64,000 nucleotides of DNA from Deltaproteobacteria bacterium (GCA_024636155.1 JAGXHM010000038.1:1-64000); one strand, 5' to 3'; numbered from the stretch's first letter, positions 52,073-61,394 are shown. Program-made: numbers and translations. The notes: a model not told the origin generated them from the sequence alone.

Positions 52073-53032
52073 ATGCGTATATATCATTTACGAATTCTGC
52101 TTGTTCTTCTCCTTTGTCTCTTTGGCTTCGTCGCCGGTTGCGATTCTGAGCCAGTGGTTGAAAAGGTCTTGCCACTGATCCAAATTAATGATCAGGAAAT
52201 AAGTAAGACAGAATTCCTTGCTGAGTTTGAAAAAAATCTGCAAAAGGATCAGACGCTGAGCGGAATTGAGCGTGAGGAGCTGCAGAGATTATTCCTGGTA
52301 CAGCTGATTGATCGTGAATTGATTCATGCTGAGGCCACGCGCCTCGGCATTACTCTCACAGACGCTGATGTTGAAACCGCACTGCAAAGTTATCGTCAGG
52401 ACTATCCTGATGCCAGCTTTGAGTCTATGCTTCAAGAGCGTGGCTTAACCGTGCAGTTCTGGCGAGAGGAGCTCAAGGAAAGCCTGATCATTGAGAAGCT
52501 TCTAGAAGAGGCCGTCTACTCCATGGTTGTGGTTACCGATACGGAGGTGGCAGCCTATTTCGAAGCTAACCGCGACCAATTTGATCGCCCCGCTCAAGTT
52601 CGGGCCCGACAGATTGTCGTGGCTGATGAGGCAAAAGGATTGGAAATTTTAGGCCTACTGCGCCAGGGGCAGTCCTTTGCGGAGGTTGCTATCGAATATT
52701 CCCTGTCGCCGGATGCTCAGCAGGGTGGCGATCTCGGCTTTTTCGGTCGAGGCGAAATGCCACCGGTTTTTGACGAAATCGTTTTCGATTTGCCGGTTAA
52801 TCGTGTGAGCGATCTGGTCAAAAGCGAGTACGGATATCATGTTTTCCTGGTTGAAGAAAAACGCAATGCGACCCGCCTCAGCAAAAATGAAGCGACAGAA
52901 GAGATCAGGTCGATTCTGGAGGGACGTAAAAAGGAGGAAGTCTACCTTGGGTGGCTGCAGGAGATGAGGGCCCGTGCCGTGATTTCCGTCGACTGGGCTC
53001 AGCTTGAAAAGAACGATAGAAAACATAAATAA
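52073..53032 (+). CDS. PpiC/SurA-type peptidyl-prolyl isomerase lipoprotein
   Basis: 319 aa. A signal peptide ends with a lipobox (FVAGC, Cys23). A SurA-N-like helical domain and a parvulin domain follow (ARQIVVADEAKGLEIL...GDLGFFGRGEMPPVFDEIVFDL...YGYHVFLVEEKR). Probably an outer-membrane-protein or periplasmic folding helper (PrsA/SurA-like). The track start adds 32 poorly hydrophobic residues. ATG 52073 gives a clean lipoprotein signal but has a weak ribosome-binding site. The surA-like gene follows by 14 bp. Confidence 0.88.
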   Translation: MRIYHLRILLVLLLCLFGFVAGCDSEPVVEKVLPLIQINDQEISKTEFLAEFEKNLQKDQTLSGIEREELQRLFLVQLIDRELIHAEATRLGITLTDADVETALQSYRQDYPDASFESMLQERGLTVQFWREELKESLIIEKLLEEAVYSMVVVTDTEVAAYFEANRDQFDRPAQVRARQIVVADEAKGLEILGLLRQGQSFAEVAIEYSLSPDAQQGGDLGFFGRGEMPPVFDEIVFDLPVNRVSDLVKSEYGYHVFLVEEKRNATRLSKNEATEEIRSILEGRKKEEVYLGWLQEMRARAVISVDWAQLEKNDRKHK

Positions 53033-53046
53033 AGGAAGAGAAGACC

Positions 53047-53994
53047 ATGAGACTTTTGGGAATGACTTTGTTATTGTTCTGTAGCATTGGTTTGAGCTCG
53101 GCGACTGCGCAAGTTGTCAGTCGTATTGCGGCTGTAGTCAATAAAGACATCATCACGACGTATCAACTTGACCAGAAGTTGCAAGAGCAGCTGGCCAAAA
53201 AAGAACGGCAGCCATCTCCCGCGCAACTGGGAGCCCTGCGCCAGGAGCTGCTTTCCCGTATGATCGAGGAAACTCTGGTTCAGCAGCGGATAAGAGCCCT
53301 CAACCTTAGCGTGTCCGAGGAGGAGATTGAAACGGCTCTGCTCGATGTGCAGCAAAAAAACCAGATGACCCGTGAGGCACTGGAGGATGCAGTCCAGACT
53401 CAAGGGCTGGAGTTTGATGCCTACCGTGAGAACCTGAGTAAGCAGATTCTGCGCTATAAATTGATTAGTGAAGAAGTGCGGAGCCAGGTCGATGTCTCCG
53501 AAGGTGAAGTCGTGGAATATTACCGTGCCCATCTGGATGATTACCGATTGGCCCCTGAAGTTCAGCTTAGTGCCATCACCTTCCCGATATCTGAAAAAGC
53601 CTCTGCTCAGGAACGTCAACAGATTCTAAACGTTGCTAATGATGCCTTGGCTCTTTTGCGACAAGATGAAGAGCTGGAACAAGTGGCCAGCAAATACAAT
53701 GAGACTTACGGTGCCACAGGTGGAGAATTGGGGCTCTTTGTCTATGAAGAGCTGGTTCCGGAATTTGTCGATGCAATCAATGGGGTTGCTGACGGGGCCT
53801 TCAGTGAGCCAGTGCAAACAGCCTCTGGCATCCATCTGTTGCGGGTTGATAAACGGTTGCCTGGTGGACTGCGGCAGTTTGATTCTGTCAACCATGAAAT
53901 TTATCAGATGATTCTGGACCAGAAGACTGATGCTCGTATCAAGGAATGGACCCGGGCGCTTAAGACAAAGTCATTTATTGATATCCGGTTATAA
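53047..53994 (+). CDS. surA: SurA-like periplasmic chaperone/PPIase
   Basis: 315 aa. A signal peptide (GMTLLLFCSIGLSSATA) is followed by the SurA N-terminal domain (VVSRIAAVVNKDIITTYQLDQKL) and one parvulin domain (LGLFVYEELVPEFVDAINGVADGAFSEPVQTASGIHLLRVDKR). E. coli SurA has two parvulin domains; this has one, as in many deltaproteobacteria. It probably escorts outer-membrane beta-barrel proteins. Confidence 0.85.
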   Translation: MRLLGMTLLLFCSIGLSSATAQVVSRIAAVVNKDIITTYQLDQKLQEQLAKKERQPSPAQLGALRQELLSRMIEETLVQQRIRALNLSVSEEEIETALLDVQQKNQMTREALEDAVQTQGLEFDAYRENLSKQILRYKLISEEVRSQVDVSEGEVVEYYRAHLDDYRLAPEVQLSAITFPISEKASAQERQQILNVANDALALLRQDEELEQVASKYNETYGATGGELGLFVYEELVPEFVDAINGVADGAFSEPVQTASGIHLLRVDKRLPGGLRQFDSVNHEIYQMILDQKTDARIKEWTRALKTKSFIDIRL

Positions 53995-54060
53995 GGTTTC
54001 AGGAGTCTATCGTTGGAAAAGGAGCAGCCCCCGCAAGGGGACTACTCACTTAAGGGTAAA

Positions 54061-54095
54061 AAAAGCCCACCTGTTGTTGCAGGTGGGCTTTCCTT
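54061..54095 (+). terminator. Intrinsic terminator after surA
   Basis: AAAGCCCACCTG-TTGTTG-CAGGTGGGCTTT followed by CCTTTT; nearly symmetric, so it may also stop the convergent pilZ transcript. Confidence 0.9.
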
Positions 54096-54115
54096 TTCGG
54101 ATGTGTATGTTACGC

Positions 54116-54475
54116 CTACTGTTCGAGCGCATCTTTCAAGGCTTCGAAATGCTTTTGGTAGGTGCGGCGTTCTGCCTCGTCAAATTCAATAAACATGACG
54201 CCGCTGGTGCAAAGATCATCGGTCTCCGGTTGAGAATTGACCACCTGACCATTGACCTGAATGAGGTCATTGTCGAGACCAAGCGTGATGCGCAGTTGTT
54301 GCCCCGGTTCAAAGAACTGGCCGGTTTCCAGGCGTAGGCCGGTTTCGCTGACGTTAAGCGTGCGGGCCAAACTGCGGCCGAGAACCTCACCAGTTGCAGA
54401 GAGGACTTCGTAGTCAAGAAAGTTCAGGGCATAACGGCGCTCCGCTTCGCGGCGCTCAAACAGGTCATCATTCAT
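54116..54475 (-). CDS. PilZ domain protein
   Basis: 119 aa. Both halves of the cyclic di-GMP site are visible: the Arg cluster ERREAERRYA near the N-terminus and the NVSETGLRLE (N/DxSxxG) motif about 30 residues later. No other domain is present, so it is a single-domain effector. ATG 54475 with GGAGA 7 nt upstream is preferred over the track start. Partner unknown. Confidence 0.9.
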   Translation of the reverse strand: MNDDLFERREAERRYALNFLDYEVLSATGEVLGRSLARTLNVSETGLRLETGQFFEPGQQLRITLGLDNDLIQVNGQVVNSQPETDDLCTSGVMFIEFDEAERRTYQKHFEALKDALEQ

Positions 54476-54655
54476 CACATACTCTCCAATTCCGCATAAC
54501 ACGATGAAATTAGGCAAAGTATAACTGCTTATGGCCGGTTTGAAAACCGCTTTCCTTTTTTGTCGTTCTTAAACAGAATTTGCAAATCAGGTTGAGGAGA
54601 CTTTTGCACTTGGGTTACACTGTAATTTAGTGCTGAATTTAAAGTAGAGGGAGTT

Positions 54656-55705
54656 ATGCAAAAACCACTTATCGTAACTATGGGAGACCCAACGGGTGTT
54701 GGCCCGGAAATCATTGTCCAGGCCCTCTGCTCTGGAGCCTTCAGTGCCTTTACCCGGCCCCTGGTTGTCGCAGGCGACATTGCGGTGCTGCAGCGAGCCG
54801 CGGCAGTATGCGGAGTTGGTGCTCGTCTGCAATCAGGTTCACAGGTAGAGTTGGCCTCCGCTGAAATGCTCATCGGTAATTATGTCCTACCGGTTCGTGC
54901 GCTTTCGCAGCTTGATCTGGTGCAACAGAAATATGGCCAGCCGCAGCCCTCTTCCGGGCGTGCCATGGCTGACTATATCACTTGGGCCTGTGATACCTGC
55001 ATCAGTGGTGACGCGGCCGGTATGGTGACAGCGCCAATCAATAAACAGGCACTGCAGGCTGCCGGAGTGGATTTTCCCGGGCATACCGAAATGTTGGCGG
55101 CTCGCTGTCAGGCCGACGAAGTTGTCATGATGTTGGCCGGTGTGCGTCTGCGGGTTTGCATGGTAACGACTCACTGTGCTTTGCGTGAAGTCCCACAGCG
55201 ACTAACCGCCGAGCGGATCCTGACGACCATGCGTATTACATCTGACTCTCTGCAGAGACAGTTTGACCTGGTGCAGCCACGCCTGGCGGTTCTGGCTCTT
55301 AACCCTCATGCTGGAGAAGGTGGCCTGTTCGGCGATGAAGAGGCCCGTCTCATCGTTCCGGCTATCGTAGCGGCTTGTGACGAGGGTATTGTTGCCAGCG
55401 GGCCGCATAGTGCGGACACCCTTTTCTGGTTTGCGACGCAGGGACAATATGACGCGGTGATCTGCATGTATCACGATCAGGGCCTTATTCCACTCAAGCT
55501 GCTGCACTTTGACGATGCGGTTAATGTCACCCTCGGCCTGCCGATCGTGCGTACATCTGTGGATCATGGTACTGCTTATGATCTGGCCGGGACCGGTCAG
55601 GCGAGTCCAGCCAGTCTGATTGCCGCAGTTAAGATGGCCGACAAGATGGCTGAGAAGCAGGAACGCGGCACGAGGTACGAAGAAAACCCCACTCTTAAAG
55701 CGTAG
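54656..55705 (+). CDS. pdxA: 4-hydroxythreonine-4-phosphate dehydrogenase PdxA
   Basis: 349 aa, pyridoxal phosphate synthesis. MGDPTGVGPEIIVQAL opens the protein. TAPINKQALQAAGVDFPGHTEMLA, the metal-binding HAGEGGLFGDEE and CMYHDQGLIPLKLLHFDDAVNVTLGLPIVRTSVDHGTAYDLAG are diagnostic. The last residues (QERGTRYEENPTLKA) extend into a GC-rich inverted repeat, so the C-terminal tail is probably repeat-derived. Confidence 0.96.
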   Translation: MQKPLIVTMGDPTGVGPEIIVQALCSGAFSAFTRPLVVAGDIAVLQRAAAVCGVGARLQSGSQVELASAEMLIGNYVLPVRALSQLDLVQQKYGQPQPSSGRAMADYITWACDTCISGDAAGMVTAPINKQALQAAGVDFPGHTEMLAARCQADEVVMMLAGVRLRVCMVTTHCALREVPQRLTAERILTTMRITSDSLQRQFDLVQPRLAVLALNPHAGEGGLFGDEEARLIVPAIVAACDEGIVASGPHSADTLFWFATQGQYDAVICMYHDQGLIPLKLLHFDDAVNVTLGLPIVRTSVDHGTAYDLAGTGQASPASLIAAVKMADKMAEKQERGTRYEENPTLKA

Positions 55706-55742
55706 GCTTTTGACTTTCGCGTGCCTCGTACCGCGTTCCGAA
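55664..55742. repeat. Inverted repeat across the pdxA end
   Basis: GAACGCGGCACGAGGTACG in the end of pdxA and its inverted partner CGTGCCTCGTACCGCGTTC about 40 bp later match at 17 of 19 positions. The same kind of ACGCG/CGAGG sequence recurs at queC and folE2. Confidence 0.65.
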
Positions 55743-55780
55743 AGTCTCGCCTTACGCAAGAAAAGTTAAAGATAAAAACC

Positions 55781-58594
55781 ATGGTTAATAAAATCATCAT
55801 CAAAGGTGCTTGCGAGCACAATCTGAAAAATATCGACATTGAAATCCCGCGCGATCAGCTGGTTGTCATCACCGGGGTTTCTGGGTCAGGCAAGAGCACG
55901 CTGGCTTTCGATACCATCTACGCTGAAGGTCAACGACGTTACGTCGAAAGTCTCTCGGCCTACGCCCGTCAGTTCCTCGAACAGATGGACAAGCCGGATG
56001 TCGAAAGTATTGAAGGGCTGAGCCCGGCTATCTCCATCGAACAAAAATCCACCTCGAAAAACCCACGTTCAACGGTGGGTACCGTCACCGAAATCTACGA
56101 TTACCTGCGTCTGCTCTTTGCCAGGATTGGTCGGGTGCACTGCCCGTCCTGCGGTAAGGAGATCGCTTCACAGACGGCTGAGCAGATGGTGGAACGCGTG
56201 CTGGCTCTGCCGGAAAAGAGCAAGTTGTTGCTGCTTGCACCAATGGTTAGAGGGCGTAAGGGAGAATATCGTAAGGAGTTGCGCCAACTTCAGGCTGATG
56301 GCTTTGTACGCGTACGCATCGATGGCGAAATGCAGGAGCTGGGTGAAGAGATTGCCCTCGACAAGAACAAGAAACACACCATCGAAGTCGTCGTCGACCG
56401 GCTCGTGGTTAAGGATGGCATTACCAGCCGCCTGGCCGATTCACTGGAGACAGCCTTGCGACTTGGTGAAGGTCTGGTTCGGGTCGAAGTGATCGGTGGC
56501 GAGAGTCACCTCTTTTCAGAATGGCATGCTTGTGTGAAATGTGGCATTTCCCTGCCTGAGATGACCCCGCGCATGTTCTCCTTCAACAACCCGTACGGTG
56601 CGTGCCCGGATTGTTCCGGTCTGGGAACTCGCATGTATTTTGATCCCGACCAGGTTGTTCCCAATCGCCAGCTGTCGCTGCGGGAGGGCGCAATCCTGCC
56701 TTGGTCGACCCGGACCGGCTATTATTATCTGCAGGTGATGGAAGCGCTGGCGAATTTTTACAAGTTTGATATCCGCACCCCTTTTGCTGAGCTACCAGAG
56801 CGTCTGCAAAATGTGCTTCTGCACGGTTCGGGCAAAGAGGAAGTAAAGTTTTTCTACGATCAGGGTAATCATCGACATTTCTATCACAAGCCTTTCGAAG
56901 GGGTCTTGCCGAACCTTGAGCGGCGACTGCGCGAGACTGATTCTGATGCGACCCGCGAGAAGCTTGAACAGTTTATGAACATCATGTCCTGTCCGAGCTG
57001 CAAGGGCGCGCGACTCAAGCCGGAGATTCTCTGTGTGCGAATCGCTGGTCGCAATATTCAGGAAATTTGCTCACTGAGTGTCACCGATGCGGAAGCCTTC
57101 TTTGGCCAGCTTGAACTGCCATCCAAGGAAGCGGAAATTGGCCGGCGCGTCCTCAAGGAGGTTCGCGAACGACTCTCTTTCCTGGTCAATGTCGGCCTTG
57201 ATTATCTGACTCTTGATCGGACTTCCGGCACACTCTCTGGTGGTGAGAGCCAGCGCATTCGACTGGCAACCCAGATCGGCTCGTCTCTGGTTGGGGTTCT
57301 CTATATCCTCGACGAACCTTCTATCGGGCTGCATCAGCGTGATAACCGACGGTTACTGGAAACCTTGAAACGCCTGCGCGATCTGGGCAATACCGTGCTG
57401 GTGGTTGAGCATGATGAAGAAACCATCCTTGAGGCAGACCACGTTATCGATATGGGGCCACGCGCCGGTCGCCACGGTGGCGAGGTGGTTGCCCAGGGGA
57501 CACCCTACGAAATCCTGAATCATCCCGACTCTTTAACCGGCGATTATCTCTCTGGTCGTCGGTCGATTCCGTTGCCAGATGTGCGGCGCAAGGCAACAGG
57601 AAAGTTGAGCATCAAGGGGGCAGTAGCCAACAATCTCAAAAGTATTGATGTCGATATTCCGTTGGGGGTTATGACCTGTGTCACCGGTGTCTCCGGTTCA
57701 GGTAAATCATCCCTGGTGCTCGACACCTTGCACAAGGCTCTGGCTCAACGGCTCTATCATTCCCGGGAACGGGCAGGTTCGGTGCGCGCCATTGAGGGTC
57801 TTGATCTGCTGGATAAGGTCATTGATATTGACCAGTCGCCGATCGGTCGTACGCCGCGCTCCAATCCCGCCACTTACTCTGGGCTTTTTACCGATATCCG
57901 CGACCTGTTTGCCCGACTGCCTGAAGCGAAAGTTCGTGGTTACAAGCCGGGACGCTTCTCTTTTAATGTCAAAGGGGGACGTTGCGAGGCCTGCCAGGGC
58001 GACGGTATCCTGCGCATTGAGATGCATTTTTTGCCCGATGTCTATATCCAGTGTGAGGCGTGCCTTGGGGCTCGCTATAACCGCGAGACGTTGCAGGTCA
58101 AATACAAGGGCAAGACCATCGCAGATGTGCTCGATATGACCGCTAATCAGTCGGCGGAATTTCTTGCCAATATCCCACGCATCAAGCGCAAACTGGAAAC
58201 CTTGCGTGACGTCGGTCTTGGTTATATCAAGTTGGGACAGAGCGCCACCACGCTCTCCGGAGGTGAGGCGCAGCGCGTCAAACTGGCCAAGGAGCTGAGC
58301 AAGCGCTCAACCGGTCGGACTATCTACATTCTCGATGAGCCGACCACGGGGCTGCATTTCCATGATATCGGCCGCCTGCTCACGGTCTTGCAGCGCTTGG
58401 TCGAATCAGGCAACAGCGTGGTAATCATCGAACACAACCTGGACGTCATTAAGACGGCTGATTACGTTATCGATCTTGGCCCGGAGGGGGGCAGTCGGGG
58501 AGGAGAGATTGTCGCCTGCGGGACACCAGAAGAGGTGGCCCGCTGTGCAAAATCTTACACAGGGCGCTATCTACGCTCTTATTTGAATCTTTAA
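55781..58594 (+). CDS. uvrA: UvrABC excinuclease subunit UvrA
   Basis: 937 aa damage-recognition ATPase. Two ABC modules are present. The first Walker A is [19 protein letters not shown] with signature [17 protein letters not shown]; the second is [15 protein letters not shown] with [17 protein letters not shown]. Zinc-binding modules appear as [11 protein letters not shown]...CPDCSG and [10 protein letters not shown]...[12 protein letters not shown] 55781 starts [18 protein letters not shown]; the track's 20 extra residues come from the upstream repeat. The ribosome-binding site is weak. Confidence 0.97.
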   Translation: MVNKIIIKGACEHNLKNIDIEIPRDQLVVITGVSGSGKSTLAFDTIYAEGQRRYVESLSAYARQFLEQMDKPDVESIEGLSPAISIEQKSTSKNPRSTVGTVTEIYDYLRLLFARIGRVHCPSCGKEIASQTAEQMVERVLALPEKSKLLLLAPMVRGRKGEYRKELRQLQADGFVRVRIDGEMQELGEEIALDKNKKHTIEVVVDRLVVKDGITSRLADSLETALRLGEGLVRVEVIGGESHLFSEWHACVKCGISLPEMTPRMFSFNNPYGACPDCSGLGTRMYFDPDQVVPNRQLSLREGAILPWSTRTGYYYLQVMEALANFYKFDIRTPFAELPERLQNVLLHGSGKEEVKFFYDQGNHRHFYHKPFEGVLPNLERRLRETDSDATREKLEQFMNIMSCPSCKGARLKPEILCVRIAGRNIQEICSLSVTDAEAFFGQLELPSKEAEIGRRVLKEVRERLSFLVNVGLDYLTLDRTSGTLSGGESQRIRLATQIGSSLVGVLYILDEPSIGLHQRDNRRLLETLKRLRDLGNTVLVVEHDEETILEADHVIDMGPRAGRHGGEVVAQGTPYEILNHPDSLTGDYLSGRRSIPLPDVRRKATGKLSIKGAVANNLKSIDVDIPLGVMTCVTGVSGSGKSSLVLDTLHKALAQRLYHSRERAGSVRAIEGLDLLDKVIDIDQSPIGRTPRSNPATYSGLFTDIRDLFARLPEAKVRGYKPGRFSFNVKGGRCEACQGDGILRIEMHFLPDVYIQCEACLGARYNRETLQVKYKGKTIADVLDMTANQSAEFLANIPRIKRKLETLRDVGLGYIKLGQSATTLSGGEAQRVKLAKELSKRSTGRTIYILDEPTTGLHFHDIGRLLTVLQRLVESGNSVVIIEHNLDVIKTADYVIDLGPEGGSRGGEIVACGTPEEVARCAKSYTGRYLRSYLNL

Positions 58595-58661
58595 ACGAAA
58601 AAGCCAGTAGGGAGCTCCCTGCCAGCTTTGGCTTGTCAAGCTTGTCAATAAGGCTTAAACC

Positions 58662-59120
58662 TCAGCGGCGCGGATTGACGTCGCGAATTTGTGCTACGTT
58701 GACCAGGTAGAAAGCTTCCTGATTCTGTAACAGAAAAAACCCTTTCGTCGCGTTGAGAAAGTCAAAAAGCCGGTTGCGCCCCTCCGGCATCTCAATAGTG
58801 AGTGTGCCTGAAAGTTGCTCACCGCCGACAAACTTGATGTTTGCATCGACGCGATCTCCCAGCGAGTTATACGCAGCGGTTTCCGTTGGTGGGTCGAAGC
58901 GGATATGTGTGATGGTCGCCTTGTTGGCAACACAGAAAGCCCCCGCTTCACTGCGGAACGGAAAGAAGTTCCCCGGTTCCTTCATCAGGTCGAGCAGGGT
59001 CTGTCTTCCCACATGGCTGTAGGCGCTGGCGCTCAAGAAAACAACGCCCTTCATGACAGAGCCGTCAGCCTGAAATATAACAACGGGTAGCTCAGTTTTT
59101 TCGACACGGTAGACGGACAT
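58662..59120 (-). CDS. Conserved-looking protein of unknown function
   Basis: 152 aa, family not recognised. It reads as a soluble protein with no signal peptide or membrane helix. Two similar halves can be seen: LLDLMKEPGNFFPFRSEAGAFCVANKATITHI and LFDFLNATKGFFLLQNQEAFYLVNVAQI, suggesting an internal duplication of about 75 residues. ATG 59120 with AGGAG 7 nt upstream replaces the track's longer start. It is divergent from rubrerythrin and convergent with uvrA. Confidence 0.75.
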   Translation of the reverse strand: MSVYRVEKTELPVVIFQADGSVMKGVVFLSASAYSHVGRQTLLDLMKEPGNFFPFRSEAGAFCVANKATITHIRFDPPTETAAYNSLGDRVDANIKFVGGEQLSGTLTIEMPEGRNRLFDFLNATKGFFLLQNQEAFYLVNVAQIRDVNPRR

Positions 59121-59161
59121 CGGCTTGCTCCTGATAAAATCCGGAAAGGGTTCGAATGCGG

Positions 59162-59189
59162 TTGACAAGATCACCGTGACCGATAATAT
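59162..59189 (+). promoter_or_regulatory. Rubrerythrin promoter
   Basis: TTGACA (59162-59167), 16-nt spacer, TAATAT (59184-59189). Strong sigma-70-like elements about 50 bp before the start codon. Confidence 0.8.
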
Positions 59190-59237
59190 TGATCTGCTTT
59201 TGTGTTTGTCAAACAATTTCATTAAGAGGAGAGCATT

Positions 59238-59747
59238 ATGGCTGACTTGAAGGGTAGTAAAACGGAAAACAATCTATTTGAGGCGTTTGCTGGAGAGTCT
59301 CAGGCTAATCGCAAGTATCTGGCTTTTGCCGACAAAGCTGATGCTGAGGGACAAAAGCAGGTTGCTAAACTGTTTCGGGCTGCCGCTGCTGCAGAGACGG
59401 TACATGCTCACGCACACTTGCGAGTCGTCGGAGGAATTAAGAGCACGGAGGAAAACCTTCAGGAAGCGATCGCTGGTGAGACCCACGAGTTTACCACCAT
59501 GTACCCGCAGATGATTGAAGAGGCCACAGCTGAAGGTCAGGATGCGGCTCTGCGCAGCTTCTCTTTTGCTAACACGGTTGAGAAGGTTCATGCCGAGCTC
59601 TACCAGAAGGCATTCGATAACCTCGGCAGCAATCAGGACGTTGACTACTACGTCTGCAAGGTTTGTGGTAACACCCTCGAAGGAGAGCCACATGGTCCCT
59701 GTCCGGTCTGCCAGGCCGGGCCTGCGGCATTCTTCAAGGTCGTTTAA
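59238..59747 (+). CDS. rbr: Rubrerythrin
   Basis: 169 aa peroxide-reducing enzyme of anaerobes. The N-terminal ferritin-like diiron domain has NLFEAFAGESQANRKYLAFAD, AETVHAHAHLRVV and EEATAEGQDAALRSFSFANTVEKVHAELY with the Glu/His ligands. The C-terminal rubredoxin domain has CKVCGNTLEG...CPVCQAG. It has its own promoter, GAGGAGA ribosome-binding site and terminator, typical of a highly expressed stress gene. Confidence 0.97.
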   Translation: MADLKGSKTENNLFEAFAGESQANRKYLAFADKADAEGQKQVAKLFRAAAAAETVHAHAHLRVVGGIKSTEENLQEAIAGETHEFTTMYPQMIEEATAEGQDAALRSFSFANTVEKVHAELYQKAFDNLGSNQDVDYYVCKVCGNTLEGEPHGPCPVCQAGPAAFFKVV

Positions 59748-59767
59748 TCTCCATCCCGCACTTATCG

Positions 59768-59803
59768 CAAAAAGCCGGGCCCTGGAGGCCCGGCTTTTTG
59801 TCT
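59768..59803 (+). terminator. Intrinsic terminator of rubrerythrin
   Basis: CAAAAAGCCGGGCC-CTGGA-GGCCCGGCTTTTTG followed by TCTTT; long stem with T-tract. Confidence 0.93.
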
Positions 59804-59948
59804 TTCAGAATTCTCAATGCTGCTCTCTTAACGTTTTTGAGTGTGACTCACCGACAACAGACTGGACAACTTTACCGGGAAATGATTATCTTGCTGGGAG
59901 AGAGGGCTCTCACTTGCTGGCTGAAATGGAATTTATTGAGGAGTTATG

Positions 59949-60278
59949 ATGGAAAAGTGCCCGGTTTGTAAAGAGATGACTCGCGGCAAGAACTGGTGTG
60001 ACTCATGTCATACGGTTTTTGTTTGCCCTGCGCCACGTTGCGAGGCTCCTAACCATCGCCGCGATGCCAAGGTTTGTGCAAAGTGCAGCCTGATTTTCGA
60101 AGACTATATCACCAACCGCAAGATGTACCGTGAGTGTCCCAAGTGCAAAAAGAAGCAGGGGCTTTCCGATCCCCAATGCAAGTATTGTCGCTATTGGTTT
60201 AATTGTCCGAGTTGTGGACACAAAGTGCCTTCGACCAGCATGTTTACTTGCCCACGATGTGCTACGAGTTTGCGCTAG
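59949..60278 (+). CDS. Small protein with eight paired-Cys zinc-ribbon motifs
   Basis: 109 aa. Paired Cys knuckles run the whole length: CPVC, CDSC, CPAPRC, CAKC, CPKC, CKYC, CPSC, CPRC. Spacing suggests four zinc ribbons. No catalytic domain is seen. It might bind nucleic acid or protein, or store or sense metal. The second of two tandem ATGs is 5 nt from GGAG and is preferred. It follows rubrerythrin on the same strand but after its terminator. Confidence 0.8.
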   Translation: MEKCPVCKEMTRGKNWCDSCHTVFVCPAPRCEAPNHRRDAKVCAKCSLIFEDYITNRKMYRECPKCKKKQGLSDPQCKYCRYWFNCPSCGHKVPSTSMFTCPRCATSLR

Positions 60279-60312
60279 CAGCCAGTTCATTGATGGTCCG
60301 ACAGGCTGCTAG
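60275..60312 (+). other. Hairpin at the zinc-ribbon gene end
   Basis: CTAGCAGCC and GGCTGCTAG, 20-nt loop, overlapping the stop codon. It lacks a T-tract. Confidence 0.45.
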
Positions 60313-60372
60313 TAAGCGGTTGGATTCTCCATGAGCCACCTGTATCGTCAAACAGTCTCTCTCAGTGTGTAG

Positions 60373-60414
60373 ACACAACAACGCCTCGACTTACTGGTCG
60401 AGGCGTTGTTGTGT
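60373..60414. terminator. Bidirectional terminator between zinc-ribbon and selenoprotein genes
   Basis: An 18-bp perfect stem, ACACAACAACGCCTCGAC / GTCGAGGCGTTGTTGTGT, with loop TTACTG. TTTT follows on the plus strand. It lies 19 bp beyond the stop codon of the minus-strand candidate selenoprotein gene. Confidence 0.85.
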
Positions 60415-60432
60415 TTTAGTCGTAACCGTGGT

Positions 60433-60597
60433 TCAGGTCTCTTCCGTTTTTGCCACTTCTTTGGTTTCTTCATCCTCCCGCACGGGGAGTTCACAGGCTC
60501 CGGAGAGTCAAGTCTGAATTCCGAAGCGTGGTAAAATCCAGCGGTTGAGAATGTACCAGGCAGCAAAAATGCCGACAAGGATCAGTAAACTTTTCAT
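60433..60597 (-). CDS. Candidate small membrane selenoprotein (TGA read as Sec)
   Basis: 54 codons, absent from the ORF track because of an in-frame TGA at codon 30 (60508-60510). GGAG lies 5 nt before the ATG. Residues 1-29 are a membrane helix (LLILVGIFAAWYILNRWIL) ending PRFGIQT. Reading TGA as selenocysteine gives U-L-S-G-A-C and an acidic tail ending KTEET, then a second TGA. A hairpin CTCCC-CGTGC-GGGAG starts 18 nt after the TGA, with G in the first two loop positions, as the bacterial SECIS model requires. If Sec is not inserted, the product is a 29-residue membrane peptide. The family is not known to me. Confidence 0.7.
60475..60489 (-). promoter_or_regulatory. Putative bacterial SECIS hairpin
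   Basis: Minus-strand CTCCC-CGTGC-GGGAG: 5-bp GC-rich stem, 5-nt loop with G second, apical loop 23 nt downstream of the UGA. These values fall within the published bSECIS ranges as I recall them (loop 16-37 nt from UGA, G in the first two loop positions). Confidence 0.6.
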
Positions 60598-60856
60598 AAT
60601 GTCTCCTCATGTTTATCTGAGTGTAACTCTTCAGCTCTTCTGTGAAGGCATGCGCTCAGCGTCCAACGTTGTCATTTAACTTCCCGCTGGTAACAGTAAC
60701 AGCCCACAAGCTGTGCAGAGAGAGCAGAGTGCTGAATAGTTACATCTTGGTTTCAATATATAGAAACTCTACGGGGCTTTCAATGTTTATAATGTTATGC
60801 AAGGCCAACTTCCGGTCGCCTCTGACAAAGACTCCGCCCAGCTCTCTTGTGATTAC

Positions 60857-61174
60857 CTATCCGGCAGAAATGCTGGCAAAGATTAATCCTGCACTGCCAG
60901 TGTTCTCAACGCCGTGGGAAATACCGGCAGGAGCGGAAAGAATAATCCCTGGGCTGATTGACAGTTCTTTTTGTCCCTCACTTAAGAAAAGCCCCTCACC
61001 TTCCAGCACGATCCAGACATGGTCACCGGCGTGCACGTGAGGATGGATATGCTGGCCAGGTTTAAGGCACCAGAGTGTGGTGCGAGCATGGATACCTTCG
61101 GCAAGAACCACTTTGCAGGCTTTTTCGTCACTGTAGTTGATCTTGTCGCGATAATCGCAGAATTCTGTATTCAT
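60857..61174 (-). CDS. Cupin domain protein
   Basis: 105 aa single-domain cupin. Motif 1 is GQHIHPHVHAGDHVWIVLEGEG with metal-binding His, and motif 2 is ISPGIILSAPAGISHGVENTG. Metal and ligand cannot be told. ATG 61174 with GGAG 6 nt upstream replaces the TTG start of the track. It is upstream of the candidate selenoprotein on the same strand, separated by about 260 bp with no recognised feature. Confidence 0.85.
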   Translation of the reverse strand: MNTEFCDYRDKINYSDEKACKVVLAEGIHARTTLWCLKPGQHIHPHVHAGDHVWIVLEGEGLFLSEGQKELSISPGIILSAPAGISHGVENTGSAGLIFASISAG

Positions 61175-61394
61175 TTTATTCTCCAAAGTGTTTAGTTGAG
61201 AAGGGTCACTATATGGACATTCCCCGATTCCATTATGAGAGATTTAACTTAACGCAAAGTCGCAAAAAGTAGATAATAAAAAAGACAGATGTAAATATCG
61301 AGAGGTTAAGAGGGGAACAGCGTGATATTCGTTTTGCTAAGTGGCCACTTTTTTTACAATGGGCAAATGTTTTGGAAAAGCTAGGGGTTATTAT

